From Symbiodinium natans (Eukaryota; Sar; Dinophyceae; Suessiales; Symbiodiniaceae): 64,000 nucleotides of DNA. This document shows, in pieces, positions 46,433-56,294 of this stretch; within the stretch, counting starts at the first letter, position 1, and each line of letters starts with the position of its first letter. The position numbers were made by a program, and so were the translations under genes. The stretch spans positions 48,170 through 112,169 of the forward strand of contig CAJNDS010000565.1 of the NCBI GenBank assembly GCA_905221605.1. Reading direction: 5' to 3'. The notes beneath the pieces were generated by a model. The model was not told the DNA's origin, made no database searches, and saw nothing but the letters and a program-made list of their open reading frames with translations.

Positions 46433-49084
46433 ATGGTGAAGTGCATGGACATCGCGAAGAGCGTGGTCCAATACACATTTCACCGCATACCTTTCTTACA
46501 CAGATACTCCACTTGGCTCTACGGCAAGTTTTGGCTCACCGCTCTTTGCCATTTTCCTCGACGCCAAGTAGATCGACGCAGGCTGGTACGCCTCAAGCAG
46601 TTTCACCGTATCACCCCGGAGCTCTACACATTCGAATTTTTCAATCAGCCGAACGCAGTGTACTGGAGAGTCGACCACGGACGCATGTTTGAGCACCTCT
46701 ATATTGGCAGCACCTCCACGAAAGTCACAGTCAGAGAAGACAACCGACGTAGAAAACACAACGCGCTCGCCGCTCAAAAACTGGTCAACGCAGAACCAGC
46801 CATACACTACTGGCACACCACCAACACATATTGGGAGTTCGTTCCGATCAAAGTCCGCAGCGTTGACGATGTGGCAGAGTTGCACATGATTGAGCAGGCA
46901 GACATCGCGGACCTCCAACCCTCCCTCAACGCCCCCTTCATCTACAAACACTTCAAGGAAGACACAGGCCACACCTTCCAACCCAAGACCATTTGCGACG
47001 TCAACGTGCTGGCAACCAAACTACGTGCCCGACTACATCGACACCTAGGCAGGAAAACCAGACCTTGGCGAGCCGTCAAGGTACAGGTAGACACCAAAAC
47101 GCGCATGTGGGGCCTCCTCACCGCCCTGTGCTCCACCACGGCTCTGCGATGGAAAACCACCAGAACGTTGATGAGTAGCAACTTCCCGGCCGAGAACATA
47201 TACACACTACTACGAATGACCAACATCCTTGAATCCCCATACAAGGAGTTCTGCAAGGCAGCATTGGTCAAGGCACTGGACAAGAGACATATGGAGATCC
47301 CTAACATAAGACCCCTCGTCACCAGTTTGCTCCCACCTATGGAAGAATGCCAACGCCATCTACGAGAAGTTCTACGCGCCATCATCGCAAGCCACTACCA
47401 CGAACTATGTCCACTACATGTTCCGAAGACCACGGTGGTAGCCAAACCAGGATCCAGTATCGAGGCCCAGTGCCACAACTGGCAGCGAATGTGTTTTGGA
47501 CCAAAACTTGCGAGAAGATGCACTTGCCCCAACCCTACACAGGAACTCAGTGAACATCAGGTCATTGACCTTCAGACCGCACACGCATCACCAGAAGACC
47601 CTCTACACCACATCGTCACTTACTCATCCAAGACGGGTACCTTCCCGGAACCAGATACTTGGATTTCGCAGACGACGGAAGATGTTCGAAAATGGTGCAG
47701 ACGCAATGGACTTTCCATCCCATCCAGGGAGGCCGTACAGCTCGCCCTTGCCCCGGCGGCACGGCTCAGCCACAACGTGAAGGAGCAACACGTGAACCAC
47801 CACATGGTCAAAAGCCTCAAAACTCAGTACAGCGACTACATCATCGCGTGCGAGGACCACCATCCCCACAAGATGCTAGCGTACTGCCCCCTCCACTTCC
47901 AACAGCTTATGGACAAGATGTACGGCGACCCTGAAGTCTTCACCAAGATCAACATCACCCCGACCACAGCAGCGCACAACGCGTGGCACCAACTTCCCCA
48001 ACACATCAAGACAAGATACGCTTGGGGCATCAACCCAAACCGCAAAGACAAAGTCCCGGTGTCCTACATCTTCCCCAAGCGCAAGAAGGGCTTCATCAAG
48101 TCCCGGCCCATTGTCTCGTTCGCCCAGCACTTCGCCAAGAAGCTCTTCTCCACGGTCGCCAAGATCATCACCAACATCATGTACATCTCGTTCCCCCAAG
48201 CGCTGCAACAGGACAACTCCTACAAGATCTTCAAGGAACTTCACACCTTCATGAACTCCAACAACGCGGACATGCACATGCAGATCGCGGACCTAGCGGG
48301 CTTCTTCACCAGTGTCCCACAGGAACGTATCCTCCAAGCCCTCATGATCACCATGAACAAGTACTTCGCCAACTCCCAGCACGGTTTTGACACATGGCAG
48401 GACGTCTCCATCACCTACGACCCCAAAAAGACACTTAGAACGGCCAGAACGTTCAATGGGAAGTACAAGCAGATCAACCATGGTCGACGCACCATCTACA
48501 TGCACGACATCTGGGAGATCACTCAGTACGTCTTGAAGTGCAGCTATTTCACCTCCCAGCAACAAGTATACAAGCAGACCAGAGGTAGCCCAATGGGACA
48601 CCCAATGTCACCGGTGTTATGCCACATGGTCTGTTGTGTCGAAGAACATCAATGGCATGAGACATATCGCATAGCCTTGGCATCGTGCGCAATTCTCGAC
48701 CGCTTCACCAAGAGATATGTTGACGACCGCATTTGCATCCTACCACAAAGTTGGGCTTACACGAGCCCTTGGGGCGAGTTTCTCCAAACAGAGTTCTACG
48801 GCCCGCCCATATTGTTGGAAGAACAAGAAGAAGCCAACTACCTCGGATGCAACATCGACCTACACCGCAAAGAAGTTCGCCTCATTCTCCCCTCACAGAC
48901 ACACCAGCTTCTTTCCCCAAGGGGATCCACACCTATAGTCCACCGTGCCAGTGCATATCGAACGAGACGCCACATGATCTCAAAGATAGCGTATCCCGAG
49001 CCGGTTCGTCTACAACAACTCCGAGAACTTCGCGCCCTCTACCAAGCCCACGACCCAGACATGCTGACGTTTGTGCATAGATGA
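46433..49084 (+). CDS. Giant-element ORF4: Penelope-like RT with N-terminal GIY-YIG endonuclease
   Basis: 883 aa from ATG 46433. GIY-YIG domain, residues ~65-175: AVYWRVDHGRMFEHLYIGST, then the catalytic Arg region VREDNRRRKH, then the Glu region MIEQADIADLQPSLNAP. A ~350-residue linker has CTCPNP and basic patches. RT, residues ~545-800: KSRPIVSF, QIADLAGFFTSVP (first Asp, ~619), QTRGSPMGHPMSPVL, FTKRYVDDRICIL (catalytic DD, ~761) and EANYLGCNID. These RT motifs are of Penelope-like type. Most such elements carry GIY-YIG at the C-terminus; N-terminal forms (Naiad/Chlamys type) are known from protists and green algae. It would nick target DNA and prime cDNA synthesis. No frame damage was seen. 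Confidence 0.9.
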   Translation: MVKCMDIAKSVVQYTFHRIPFLHRYSTWLYGKFWLTALCHFPRRQVDRRRLVRLKQFHRITPELYTFEFFNQPNAVYWRVDHGRMFEHLYIGSTSTKVTVREDNRRRKHNALAAQKLVNAEPAIHYWHTTNTYWEFVPIKVRSVDDVAELHMIEQADIADLQPSLNAPFIYKHFKEDTGHTFQPKTICDVNVLATKLRARLHRHLGRKTRPWRAVKVQVDTKTRMWGLLTALCSTTALRWKTTRTLMSSNFPAENIYTLLRMTNILESPYKEFCKAALVKALDKRHMEIPNIRPLVTSLLPPMEECQRHLREVLRAIIASHYHELCPLHVPKTTVVAKPGSSIEAQCHNWQRMCFGPKLARRCTCPNPTQELSEHQVIDLQTAHASPEDPLHHIVTYSSKTGTFPEPDTWISQTTEDVRKWCRRNGLSIPSREAVQLALAPAARLSHNVKEQHVNHHMVKSLKTQYSDYIIACEDHHPHKMLAYCPLHFQQLMDKMYGDPEVFTKINITPTTAAHNAWHQLPQHIKTRYAWGINPNRKDKVPVSYIFPKRKKGFIKSRPIVSFAQHFAKKLFSTVAKIITNIMYISFPQALQQDNSYKIFKELHTFMNSNNADMHMQIADLAGFFTSVPQERILQALMITMNKYFANSQHGFDTWQDVSITYDPKKTLRTARTFNGKYKQINHGRRTIYMHDIWEITQYVLKCSYFTSQQQVYKQTRGSPMGHPMSPVLCHMVCCVEEHQWHETYRIALASCAILDRFTKRYVDDRICILPQSWAYTSPWGEFLQTEFYGPPILLEEQEEANYLGCNIDLHRKEVRLILPSQTHQLLSPRGSTPIVHRASAYRTRRHMISKIAYPEPVRLQQLRELRALYQAHDPDMLTFVHR

Positions 49085-49373
49085 CTCGAAGTACCACAGC
49101 AAAATCAATATCAAAGACCGCCAGCAAGTGCCCATGATGCGCAGTGACGGATTGCAGTCGTTGAGGTCCCCAAACCTTTCCTCCCTAAACCCCGCGTCCC
49201 GCAGCGAAGTGTGATTTTGATCATGCACATCATACAATCATGTGAAGTCCGCCCTTACCCTTCCCCGCACCCACCCAGAGCGCTTCTCTTCAGTGGCTGA
49301 CGCAGTGACAGACGTAGCATAGAACAAGTTGCCCAGCTGATAGAACAGCAAGTCGATTATCCAATTCTTCACC
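49085..49373 (+). other. Spacer between ORF4 and ORF5
   Basis: 289 bp, no gene. A single CCCTAAACCCC patch lies at about 49182-49192. Confidence 0.4.
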
Positions 49374-50159
49374 ATGCCGACCAACAAGATGCACGAGGAG
49401 CAGACCATTCCGGATCCTCAGCCAGCAGGCCAGCAACATCCCAACAACCAGCCGGATAGAATGCAGACAGCCTCCGAGATCCCAGATGAGATCGCCAACC
49501 CCAACGATCCGATCCATCAGACCACGGACGAAGCGGTGAAGCTCCTCATGGACACAGTATCCTCGCAAGCAGAGAAGATCCGAACCCTCGACCAGACTGT
49601 CTACCAGCTCGAACAAGAGCTCGCTTTCGTCTACGAGCGAACCTGCAGCCAATCAGTATTACAAGAACTCCTGGACGTCAAACGAGCGGCGTACAGGGCG
49701 GACTCATCAAGAGCCTGCGCCTCCAACGACATCAGCCGACACACAAGTTCCATCCGCGATCTTCACCTACAACTCAACGATATCAAGCGTGATCAAACCC
49801 TCCAAGCCCGACGACTACAGGAACTAGGAGTACGACTAGATGCTCTCGGACATCAAACTCGCCACCAACTACAAGAACTACGAGACAGACTCCGCCTCCA
49901 TGCCACCATTCCGCAGGACCCTCATCCATCATCCCACACCACCATCTACGCAAGCTTGGACGAGACAAGAACTCGCTTGGACACCATCGACCAACTCCTT
50001 TCTCGACACGACCAAAGCATCAAGTACCTGTGCAGGTGCCTTCGATCCCCAACCGGCTCAGCGACATCCTCCAGGCAGGCACCCATTGGACAGTACAGAT
50101 CAAACTCCAGGGCCCCGCTCGAAAGAGATGATCCTCTACAGCATCTTCATGATCCATGA
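49374..50159 (+). CDS. Giant-element ORF5: coiled-coil protein
   Basis: 261 aa from ATG 49374. After a ~55-residue Pro/Gln-rich head, heptad-like sequence runs from about 60 to 230 (SSQAEKIRTLDQTVYQLEQE; DIKRDQTLQARRLQELGVRL; RTRLDTIDQLLSRHDQSIKY), which predicts a long coiled coil and probably an oligomer. The tail is basic and Ser-rich. A different frame is open to 50274 and reads ILYSIFMIHDLKNRNQEQA, so the natural C-terminus may have been displaced by a late frameshift. No enzyme motif. A structural or assembly role is only a guess. Confidence 0.65.
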   Translation: MPTNKMHEEQTIPDPQPAGQQHPNNQPDRMQTASEIPDEIANPNDPIHQTTDEAVKLLMDTVSSQAEKIRTLDQTVYQLEQELAFVYERTCSQSVLQELLDVKRAAYRADSSRACASNDISRHTSSIRDLHLQLNDIKRDQTLQARRLQELGVRLDALGHQTRHQLQELRDRLRLHATIPQDPHPSSHTTIYASLDETRTRLDTIDQLLSRHDQSIKYLCRCLRSPTGSATSSRQAPIGQYRSNSRAPLERDDPLQHLHDP

Positions 50160-50555
50160 CCTCAAGAATCGGAACCAGGAACAGGCGCGGTTCATCTGTC
50201 CACTCAACGACGTCGTGCAGAACGCAAAGTTGGATGATAACTGGCCTCAACAGCACCGCCACAGCATCCAGTAAAATTGTTACGCTTTGGTCAATTTTGT
50301 TTTCACCAAAAACGATTCCCGTTCTATCTCACCTACATCCGACGCTTGGCTTGGAGTGAGCAAAAGAACCGAGACCAAGCGCGAGTCCCGCACCTTCATG
50401 TTTCATGATAAACTTCATCTCACCCCCATCCCTTTGTGACGGAACCCCTTGACGTTGATTGCATACGGAAATTCACGCACTGTACAGCTGACTATCATGA
50501 AACATGACAGATTGTTTGGATCGAGTAACGTTCCCATCGCTCATCCACCTCAGTC
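50160..50555 (+). other. Spacer between ORF5 and ORF6
   Basis: About 400 bp. The first ~115 bases may encode a frameshifted end of ORF5; the rest shows nothing recognisable. Confidence 0.4.
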
Positions 50556-51521
50556 ATGGTGAAGCACGACCACCACGGAGATGAACGTCCCCGACGAAAC
50601 AGATCGCGGTCCTGCAGACGAAGTCCCCGCACTACCAGAGCCACAAGACCGGCCATGGACTCAAGAGACCCACCTCGACGACATCGAACTGAGAATCCGT
50701 CTCAACCAGAGCCTCTCAGCCAGCAAAAACTGGCGCTACAAAGTGCAGTCTCCACGGCAAAGACCCAGGTCATCCAACTTATGGAGGACATCAGCGTCGG
50801 GGACCTCTCCAACCTCCTCTTTGACAATTCCATCACTATGAACGCGATACAGAAGATCTTCGACATCAACTCTACCGCACTCAAACTACGTGAACACGTG
50901 CACCAAGCTGACCTGTTCAGAACCCTCCTCAAGAGCTTTCAGGATGCCAAGGGTGACACCGTGATACGAAGTTCCGAAGCGCTGAACTGGTTCACACCCA
51001 GTTCGCTGGCAGTTCCAACAAAGCGCCCGGGCTGCACCGTATACGAGTTCATCGACATGATGGACAGACAGCAGATCACTGAAAACGGCATGTACAAGAT
51101 CCTGGAAGACGACACCGTGGACAGCATCAAGAACTACCGCCGCACCTTTGAGGACCTCCAGCAAGCAGAAAACCAACTAGTCGTCACCAAGACCATCGCA
51201 GTCAAAGCTAAACCCAAGTCCCCAAGAACATCGCGCGCCTCGTCATCGACGGCACCGGGACCGGCACGACATGATTCTCAGTCGACCAGACATCCGGCAT
51301 CATCGCACCGAGGAGACAATGACCCCAGACCCGCACCACCAGCGCCCACGGACCCTACTCCCAGACCCAGCCCCAAACCCATGCCCCGTGTCCACAGTCA
51401 TCCCACCTGGCAGCACTACGGATGCCGACTGTACTGCGCGTGCGGGGGATGGTGTGCCAAAGAAGGCACGCACACAGTCCACCTATGCCGGAGATGCATG
51501 AATCGAGCCATCGGAAGTTGA
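50556..51521 (+). CDS. Giant-element ORF6: SR-rich protein with C-terminal Cys cluster
   Basis: 321 aa from ATG 50556 (gtcATGg). An Arg/Ser-rich head (RRNRSRSCRRSPR) covers ~50 residues. The middle (~55-220) is globular and helical (LALQSAVSTAKTQVIQLMED; TVYEFIDMMDRQQITENGMY). A Pro/Ser-rich linker follows. The C-terminal ~35 residues contain YGCRLYCACGGWC and HLCRRC, six or more Cys plus His, so probably a zinc-binding mini-domain. The overall pattern recalls Gag-like nucleic-acid-binding proteins, but no family is recognised. Confidence 0.7.
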   Translation: MVKHDHHGDERPRRNRSRSCRRSPRTTRATRPAMDSRDPPRRHRTENPSQPEPLSQQKLALQSAVSTAKTQVIQLMEDISVGDLSNLLFDNSITMNAIQKIFDINSTALKLREHVHQADLFRTLLKSFQDAKGDTVIRSSEALNWFTPSSLAVPTKRPGCTVYEFIDMMDRQQITENGMYKILEDDTVDSIKNYRRTFEDLQQAENQLVVTKTIAVKAKPKSPRTSRASSSTAPGPARHDSQSTRHPASSHRGDNDPRPAPPAPTDPTPRPSPKPMPRVHSHPTWQHYGCRLYCACGGWCAKEGTHTVHLCRRCMNRAIGS

Positions 51522-51865
51522 CGATGATGATAGTGAGATCAGCGGAGTTCTCTGACATAGGGTGGTAGATGCAATTCCTTAAGACGAAGTGTGTCTTGAG
51601 ATGGCGCTGCCGGACGGAGATTCGGCAAGCGCAACATGTCTGCCGGCATCATAAGTACAAAACCTGTTCCGCGGAGAGGTCTGAAGTGCACGCACCATGT
51701 CAATCCGCACACTGAGTTTTTGACTCGATTGAAAGTGGACAGGACCTGTAGGAACAGTAGGCACTAGCATGAGTGAGATTGCGTGACACTGCGGAAGCCA
51801 AACCATTTTCAGATCAACCACACTCGCACCATCACCCATTCACCTTTCCCCGATCGCCCCACCTC
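51522..51865 (+). other. Spacer between ORF6 and ORF7
   Basis: 344 bp, no gene. The ORF7 frame is open from 51773 without an ATG. Confidence 0.4.
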
Positions 51866-52771
51866 ATGAGTTGGTTGACCCAGACGGCGTTCAACAAGGC
51901 AGTGCAGGCCGCGTACGACCAGGATTACTTGGAACTCCCCGACATCCACATCCCCATCCGCTGGTACACCGCCCAACTTCTACTTGAACAACTCACCAAA
52001 ATCGGCAACTCACCCCATCCCTTCACGCCCATCATGATCCCCACCAGCGAGGCGCTCTCAATCTGGGGACACCTGCAAGATTGGCACAAGAACTTCGGCT
52101 ACCACCTCGACAAGATCTCCATGCCCACACCACAACCCGCACACCTACCTCATCAAGACGAACCACCACAAGCAACCAAGAAGAGACGACAACAGTACCA
52201 ACCGGATGACCCGCGCTTGCACCTCGAGTTCGACGGCATCACCTCGGACCTGCTCCAGGACATCTCCCTCGCACACCTCGATCCACACACACATGTGGCC
52301 GCGGATTGGCTCGCGGACCAACCCGTTTTGACGACATGGGAGGCCATCCAAGACCCGGAAAAGTGCAAAGAGTGGAAGGCCCACACCCAGTGGAATGACA
52401 CAACATATCACATTTTCGCCCAAGCCCTTCATTCCCATCCCTTTGCCGTTCGCCTCGCTGCGATACGCAAAAAAGCCAAAGAAGATTCACACCAGCACCA
52501 GCTGCTCTGGAAACACCCATGGCACCAGAACAGCTGGCAGTATCACACGCACTACGACAAGGAGACCAAGAGAAGCTTCATGTACAAGGGCGACCACACG
52601 ATCCACCGACGCGAGGAGGATAGCCCAATGCCAGATCCAACTGCACAACCCTCAGAACCCAAGAAGGACACCCCACATAACTCACCAATGCCCTACCATC
52701 CACCACCTGAAGAAGAAGATGATCGACGATCCCAAATCTCTGAAGACGAGATGTACCCGGCGGTGAAGTAG
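51866..52771 (+). CDS. Giant-element ORF7, unknown function
   Basis: 301 aa from the first in-frame ATG at 51866 (MSWLTQTAFNKAVQAAYDQD). The globular N-terminal half has FTPIMIPTSEALSIWGHLQD. A short basic KKRRQQ nuclear-signal-like patch lies near residue 112. A His/Trp-rich region follows (WKHPWHQNSWQYHTHYD), then an acidic Pro-rich tail ending DEMYPAVK. No TM segment and no known catalytic motif. Confidence 0.65.
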   Translation: MSWLTQTAFNKAVQAAYDQDYLELPDIHIPIRWYTAQLLLEQLTKIGNSPHPFTPIMIPTSEALSIWGHLQDWHKNFGYHLDKISMPTPQPAHLPHQDEPPQATKKRRQQYQPDDPRLHLEFDGITSDLLQDISLAHLDPHTHVAADWLADQPVLTTWEAIQDPEKCKEWKAHTQWNDTTYHIFAQALHSHPFAVRLAAIRKKAKEDSHQHQLLWKHPWHQNSWQYHTHYDKETKRSFMYKGDHTIHRREEDSPMPDPTAQPSEPKKDTPHNSPMPYHPPPEEEDDRRSQISEDEMYPAVK

Positions 52772-53063
52772 AAACATGCCGTGGAAATCGACGATGTGAT
52801 TGCCGAGAACATTGTGATCTTCCTGATCGCCACTGCACACAGCATCACACACCTGCGCCATACAGGCCCTCTTGCGAATCCAAAAGAGGCCGTTAACTGG
52901 CAAGATGCGAGTTGAAGCCATGCCGACCTAAGCGCCTCCCCCGTCCCCTTTTCCCCCCCCCCTCCCCTGCACATGGCAGACCTCATCCCTCCACTATCAC
53001 ACGGGAGAACATGACCACAGTTTTTTGGCACGAACCCGACCCCGTCCCTTTCCCCAGCCCAAC

Positions 53064-54041
53064 ATGTGGAGCCACATACTGGACTTCCTGACCGGTCCCC
53101 TCCACGTGATCTTCATGGACGAGCACGAACTCGAAATGGAGCATCTGCGCAGAGATCCACACTACAGCATGGAACCCTTCTACCAACGGTACAACTACCT
53201 CGACGACACGTACCACACGGCCCCAGCGTACTACACGGAGAAGGCACCCCTACACAAAGTCATCGACCCGTCGTACTTCAAAGCATACGAAGGCTGGCAC
53301 ATCAATATCAGGAATGCCATCACCTACCAAGCGCTCAAGAACATGATGATGACATTCCATGGCTTTCAGGACCTCTACATCTCCTCCAGCACATCTACGA
53401 CGGCCACATTCGTGTGCCTACTACCAACTCAAAATCAGATGCTGACCCCGGTTTCAAAATTTCTCGGCCAAGAGGTACGTGACAAAACCAAGCATGAGCT
53501 CAACATTCAGCGAATCATCCGCCGCATCCCGACTCACATCAAAGGTCACTACGTTGAAAAACCTCTTCGAGATGACCACCCACATCCCGGTGCAGCACTG
53601 TGCCTACCCCACATCGCCCAGATCGTCTTCTCCAAGTATGAATCGGCTAACACAGCTCTGATTGCCTCGCAGTGGTACGAGACCACGGTCCGCATAGCCA
53701 CAATGGCCAGAAAAGGTTTCCAGATTGGTGACAAGTTGTTCCTAGAAGACCTGCCAGCTCCCACCACGAAATCGCTACATGATGGACGCGTCATCTTCAT
53801 CCAGAAAGCCAACCCACGCCCCTCGCACCTAGAACGCCAACTTCAAGATGACATGGAGTGGAATGCGATCTTGGCGATCACCCGACAGCACACGGTTGAG
53901 GAGTACCAGCAGTACCTCCCTCCTGAAATCCTCGGGGTGCACAAGCTCATCCTCTACGTCAACACCAAATTACAGGAATGGCACACCAGGAACAACGAGT
54001 CCTGTTCTGCAATATCTTCTCACGCGCCGACATCCACATGA
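53064..54041 (+). CDS. Giant-element ORF8a, unknown function
   Basis: 325 aa from ATG 53064 (MWSHILDFLTGPLHVIFMDE). The sequence is globular, with GWHINIRNAITYQALKNMMM, LNIQRIIRRIPTHIKGHYVE, and near the end LPPEILGVHKLILYVNTKLQ. The last ~20 residues (NNESCSAISSHAPTST) look out of frame. The next frame continues smoothly with VLFCNIFSRADIHMMIHVLK, so ORF8a and ORF8b (53978-54409) were probably one protein split by a frameshift near 54000, unless a programmed shift operates. No family recognised. Confidence 0.65.
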   Translation: MWSHILDFLTGPLHVIFMDEHELEMEHLRRDPHYSMEPFYQRYNYLDDTYHTAPAYYTEKAPLHKVIDPSYFKAYEGWHINIRNAITYQALKNMMMTFHGFQDLYISSSTSTTATFVCLLPTQNQMLTPVSKFLGQEVRDKTKHELNIQRIIRRIPTHIKGHYVEKPLRDDHPHPGAALCLPHIAQIVFSKYESANTALIASQWYETTVRIATMARKGFQIGDKLFLEDLPAPTTKSLHDGRVIFIQKANPRPSHLERQLQDDMEWNAILAITRQHTVEEYQQYLPPEILGVHKLILYVNTKLQEWHTRNNESCSAISSHAPTST

Positions 54042-54409
54042 TGATACACGTCCTCAAGTTTTTCAGCCCCAGACACGCAGAATGGCGCTTCACAAGAGAA
54101 ATCTTCGGCCCAGACTACACCATCCTCGACTTCAACGGCTCCACCTGCGCTATCCCCATGCAACCTCTACGTGACAATCTGACAGAGTGGCTACGTCAAC
54201 ACAAACGACTAGTCTCATCTCTACTGCACGCAGAGCACGACCACCGGCAGCCCAACCATCCGCTCTCCAGCCACACGCTCTTCGAAGACGTAGGCACCAT
54301 TTCAGACGAAGAAGAGCTCTGGCAAAGACGCCAAGAATGGAATCCGGTTCAACGGTTCCCGACGACCACCTACAACAGCTACACCGAGCCGGACCTGTCC
54401 GTGGACTGA
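53978..54409 (+). CDS. Giant-element ORF8b, continuation of ORF8a in another frame
   Basis: 143 aa from an ATG inside the end of ORF8a, overlapping it by 64 bp. Good protein-like sequence (IHVLKFFSPRHAEWRFTREI; TLFEDVGTISDEEELWQRR) with an acidic tail. Best read as the displaced C-terminus of ORF8a; internal initiation is the alternative. Confidence 0.55.
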   Translation: MAHQEQRVLFCNIFSRADIHMMIHVLKFFSPRHAEWRFTREIFGPDYTILDFNGSTCAIPMQPLRDNLTEWLRQHKRLVSSLLHAEHDHRQPNHPLSSHTLFEDVGTISDEEELWQRRQEWNPVQRFPTTTYNSYTEPDLSVD

Positions 54410-54739
54410 TCTCTTCGAAGACGCAAGACCCAATTCCACCCACCCCTGGATGGAAGACCCGTAGACCAATGCGGACAAGATCCGTTTGCAGTGCGTTGTG
54501 AAGTCTGAAAACTTAGAAGTTCGCAGTTCAGCCTTTCGGAGTATGCATTCCACTGAGCAGAGACATGATTTGCCTGTGATGCATCCTTTCCACGACCTGC
54601 ATACCGGTACAAGGGCAGAAGTAATGATGTAACAGCATGCCGTTGAGTAGTTGAAAAGCGCATTCCCATGTTGAGCTGCAAATAGCATGTGACATGCGGT
54701 GAGAGACCTTCAAGCAGTTACTGTACATAGCAGAGCAAG
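54410..54739 (+). other. Spacer between ORF8 and ORF9
   Basis: 330 bp without a gene or recognised motif. Confidence 0.4.
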
Positions 54740-56149
54740 ATGGATCAAATCATCCCTCTGATACTCCCGGAGCTCGGCAAGAAATACAGAGTCATCTTCA
54801 TGGACCAGGGCATCTCCAGGGACCTCAGGCACATGACAGACGAGGAAGTGAAGTTTCACCTTCAAGCACTACGAGCAAAAAGGAACAACACGATGTTGCA
54901 CTTGGTGGACCCTACCCTTTCCCCCCATCCTCATCTACAGCATTCCCTCGCACAACAAGACGACCCAGAGTCTTTGATACATCGATGCGTCACGCAGGAC
55001 CTGCCCACGGAAGCTGACTCCCTGGCCGCAGGCCAACAGCGACTACACAAAGGAGCCGTTTTCGCCCATCAGATTTTGCGAGCCCAACTACGCCATCGAT
55101 ATTGTCTGCCTCTTCCATTTCAGTTTGCGGACCATGCAAGATCCCGACCAGTCGTACAGTACGCGAACCTGAACGCCACGATCATTCACGGCTTCTACAT
55201 GGAGATGTACCAAAGCCAAATCCTGAAATGCGTTAGCAAACAAGTCAACAATGCGATCCAAACCATCAAACAAGGAGAACCTGACTTCGTTACGTTCAAG
55301 TTCCTCGTACGCAATGAAGAGCTCCCCAGGGACTTCTACCGCCATCTGGTGGATATGCGCATACTACCGGAAACACAAAAACATATCTATCCCATGCACG
55401 ACCACAGATGTACGTGGCCAGCCGTGTTGGCATTTCAGTGGCGCAACAAACGGATGACAAAGGGTGGCACGGAACTCGTCTTTGAGCCGCAACCCGTCAG
55501 TCAAATCCCATATAGACACGTGGACCGCAGCGACCTCTTTATCGAGGAGTGCTACTTCGCACATCGCGGCATGCTGGGATTATATGTCCAACACACGCCC
55601 CAAGTCACAGAGGAGTACCAGACTGGTCACATACAATGCCTGATGATGCTCAACTACATCCAGGCCATATCGCATGAACAAGCCTGGCCAGAGTTATCCT
55701 CCATCGAGTACCTCGCCGCCCAACTATGTGAAAATGATCCCGCCAGACATTTTCGTATTATCCGTATGTTCAACATCCACAACACCATACGCACCTGGTA
55801 CTACTTGTTCATCCAGGGGGACACACAGTTCATGACCTACGACGAGGTATCCACCATTCTCAAACGCCTGGAACAACACGGCATATGCCCTCATAGAACC
55901 AGAGAGATGACCGACAATGGATCCCGCGTTGATTTCGACTTGCAACAACTCGCGCAAGACATGCAGGAGGAGTTCGCGGACACAGAGGGAGGCCCACCAT
56001 TCAGTGAGCTCTGGATTGACACGCACTGCCACTTCATCGTCAAGTTCTGGCACTACCAGTTTCCGCCCAACGCGTACTACAGGACCACCCCGATGCGCAT
56101 GAATACCAATGGACAGACCTTTCCCATTTACTCCCACCCAATTATTTAA
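54740..56149 (+). CDS. Giant-element ORF9, unknown function
   Basis: 469 aa from ATG 54740 (MDQIIPLILPELGKKYRVIF). Uniformly globular and without low-complexity tracts, unlike ORFs 1 and 3. Segments include LKCVSKQVNNAIQTIKQGEP, GHIQCLMMLNYIQAISHEQA, FRIIRMFNIHNTIRTWYYLF and HCHFIVKFWHYQFPPNAYY. No catalytic signature, zinc cluster, signal peptide or TM helix is clear. Length, composition and frame integrity support a real gene, but I cannot name it. Confidence 0.75.
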   Translation: MDQIIPLILPELGKKYRVIFMDQGISRDLRHMTDEEVKFHLQALRAKRNNTMLHLVDPTLSPHPHLQHSLAQQDDPESLIHRCVTQDLPTEADSLAAGQQRLHKGAVFAHQILRAQLRHRYCLPLPFQFADHARSRPVVQYANLNATIIHGFYMEMYQSQILKCVSKQVNNAIQTIKQGEPDFVTFKFLVRNEELPRDFYRHLVDMRILPETQKHIYPMHDHRCTWPAVLAFQWRNKRMTKGGTELVFEPQPVSQIPYRHVDRSDLFIEECYFAHRGMLGLYVQHTPQVTEEYQTGHIQCLMMLNYIQAISHEQAWPELSSIEYLAAQLCENDPARHFRIIRMFNIHNTIRTWYYLFIQGDTQFMTYDEVSTILKRLEQHGICPHRTREMTDNGSRVDFDLQQLAQDMQEEFADTEGGPPFSELWIDTHCHFIVKFWHYQFPPNAYYRTTPMRMNTNGQTFPIYSHPII

Positions 56150-56294
56150 ACCAATGCACCAGTTTCGTCCGATGAAAAAGATGCTTGCTAGTTGTGCGAG
56201 ATCAATCCGCAGTGCATGAGTAAGCCCAAGCCACCTCACCCGTCCCCGGTGCTCAGAGCTCGGTACCACCACTCATTTATCTAGCCAGAGCAAT

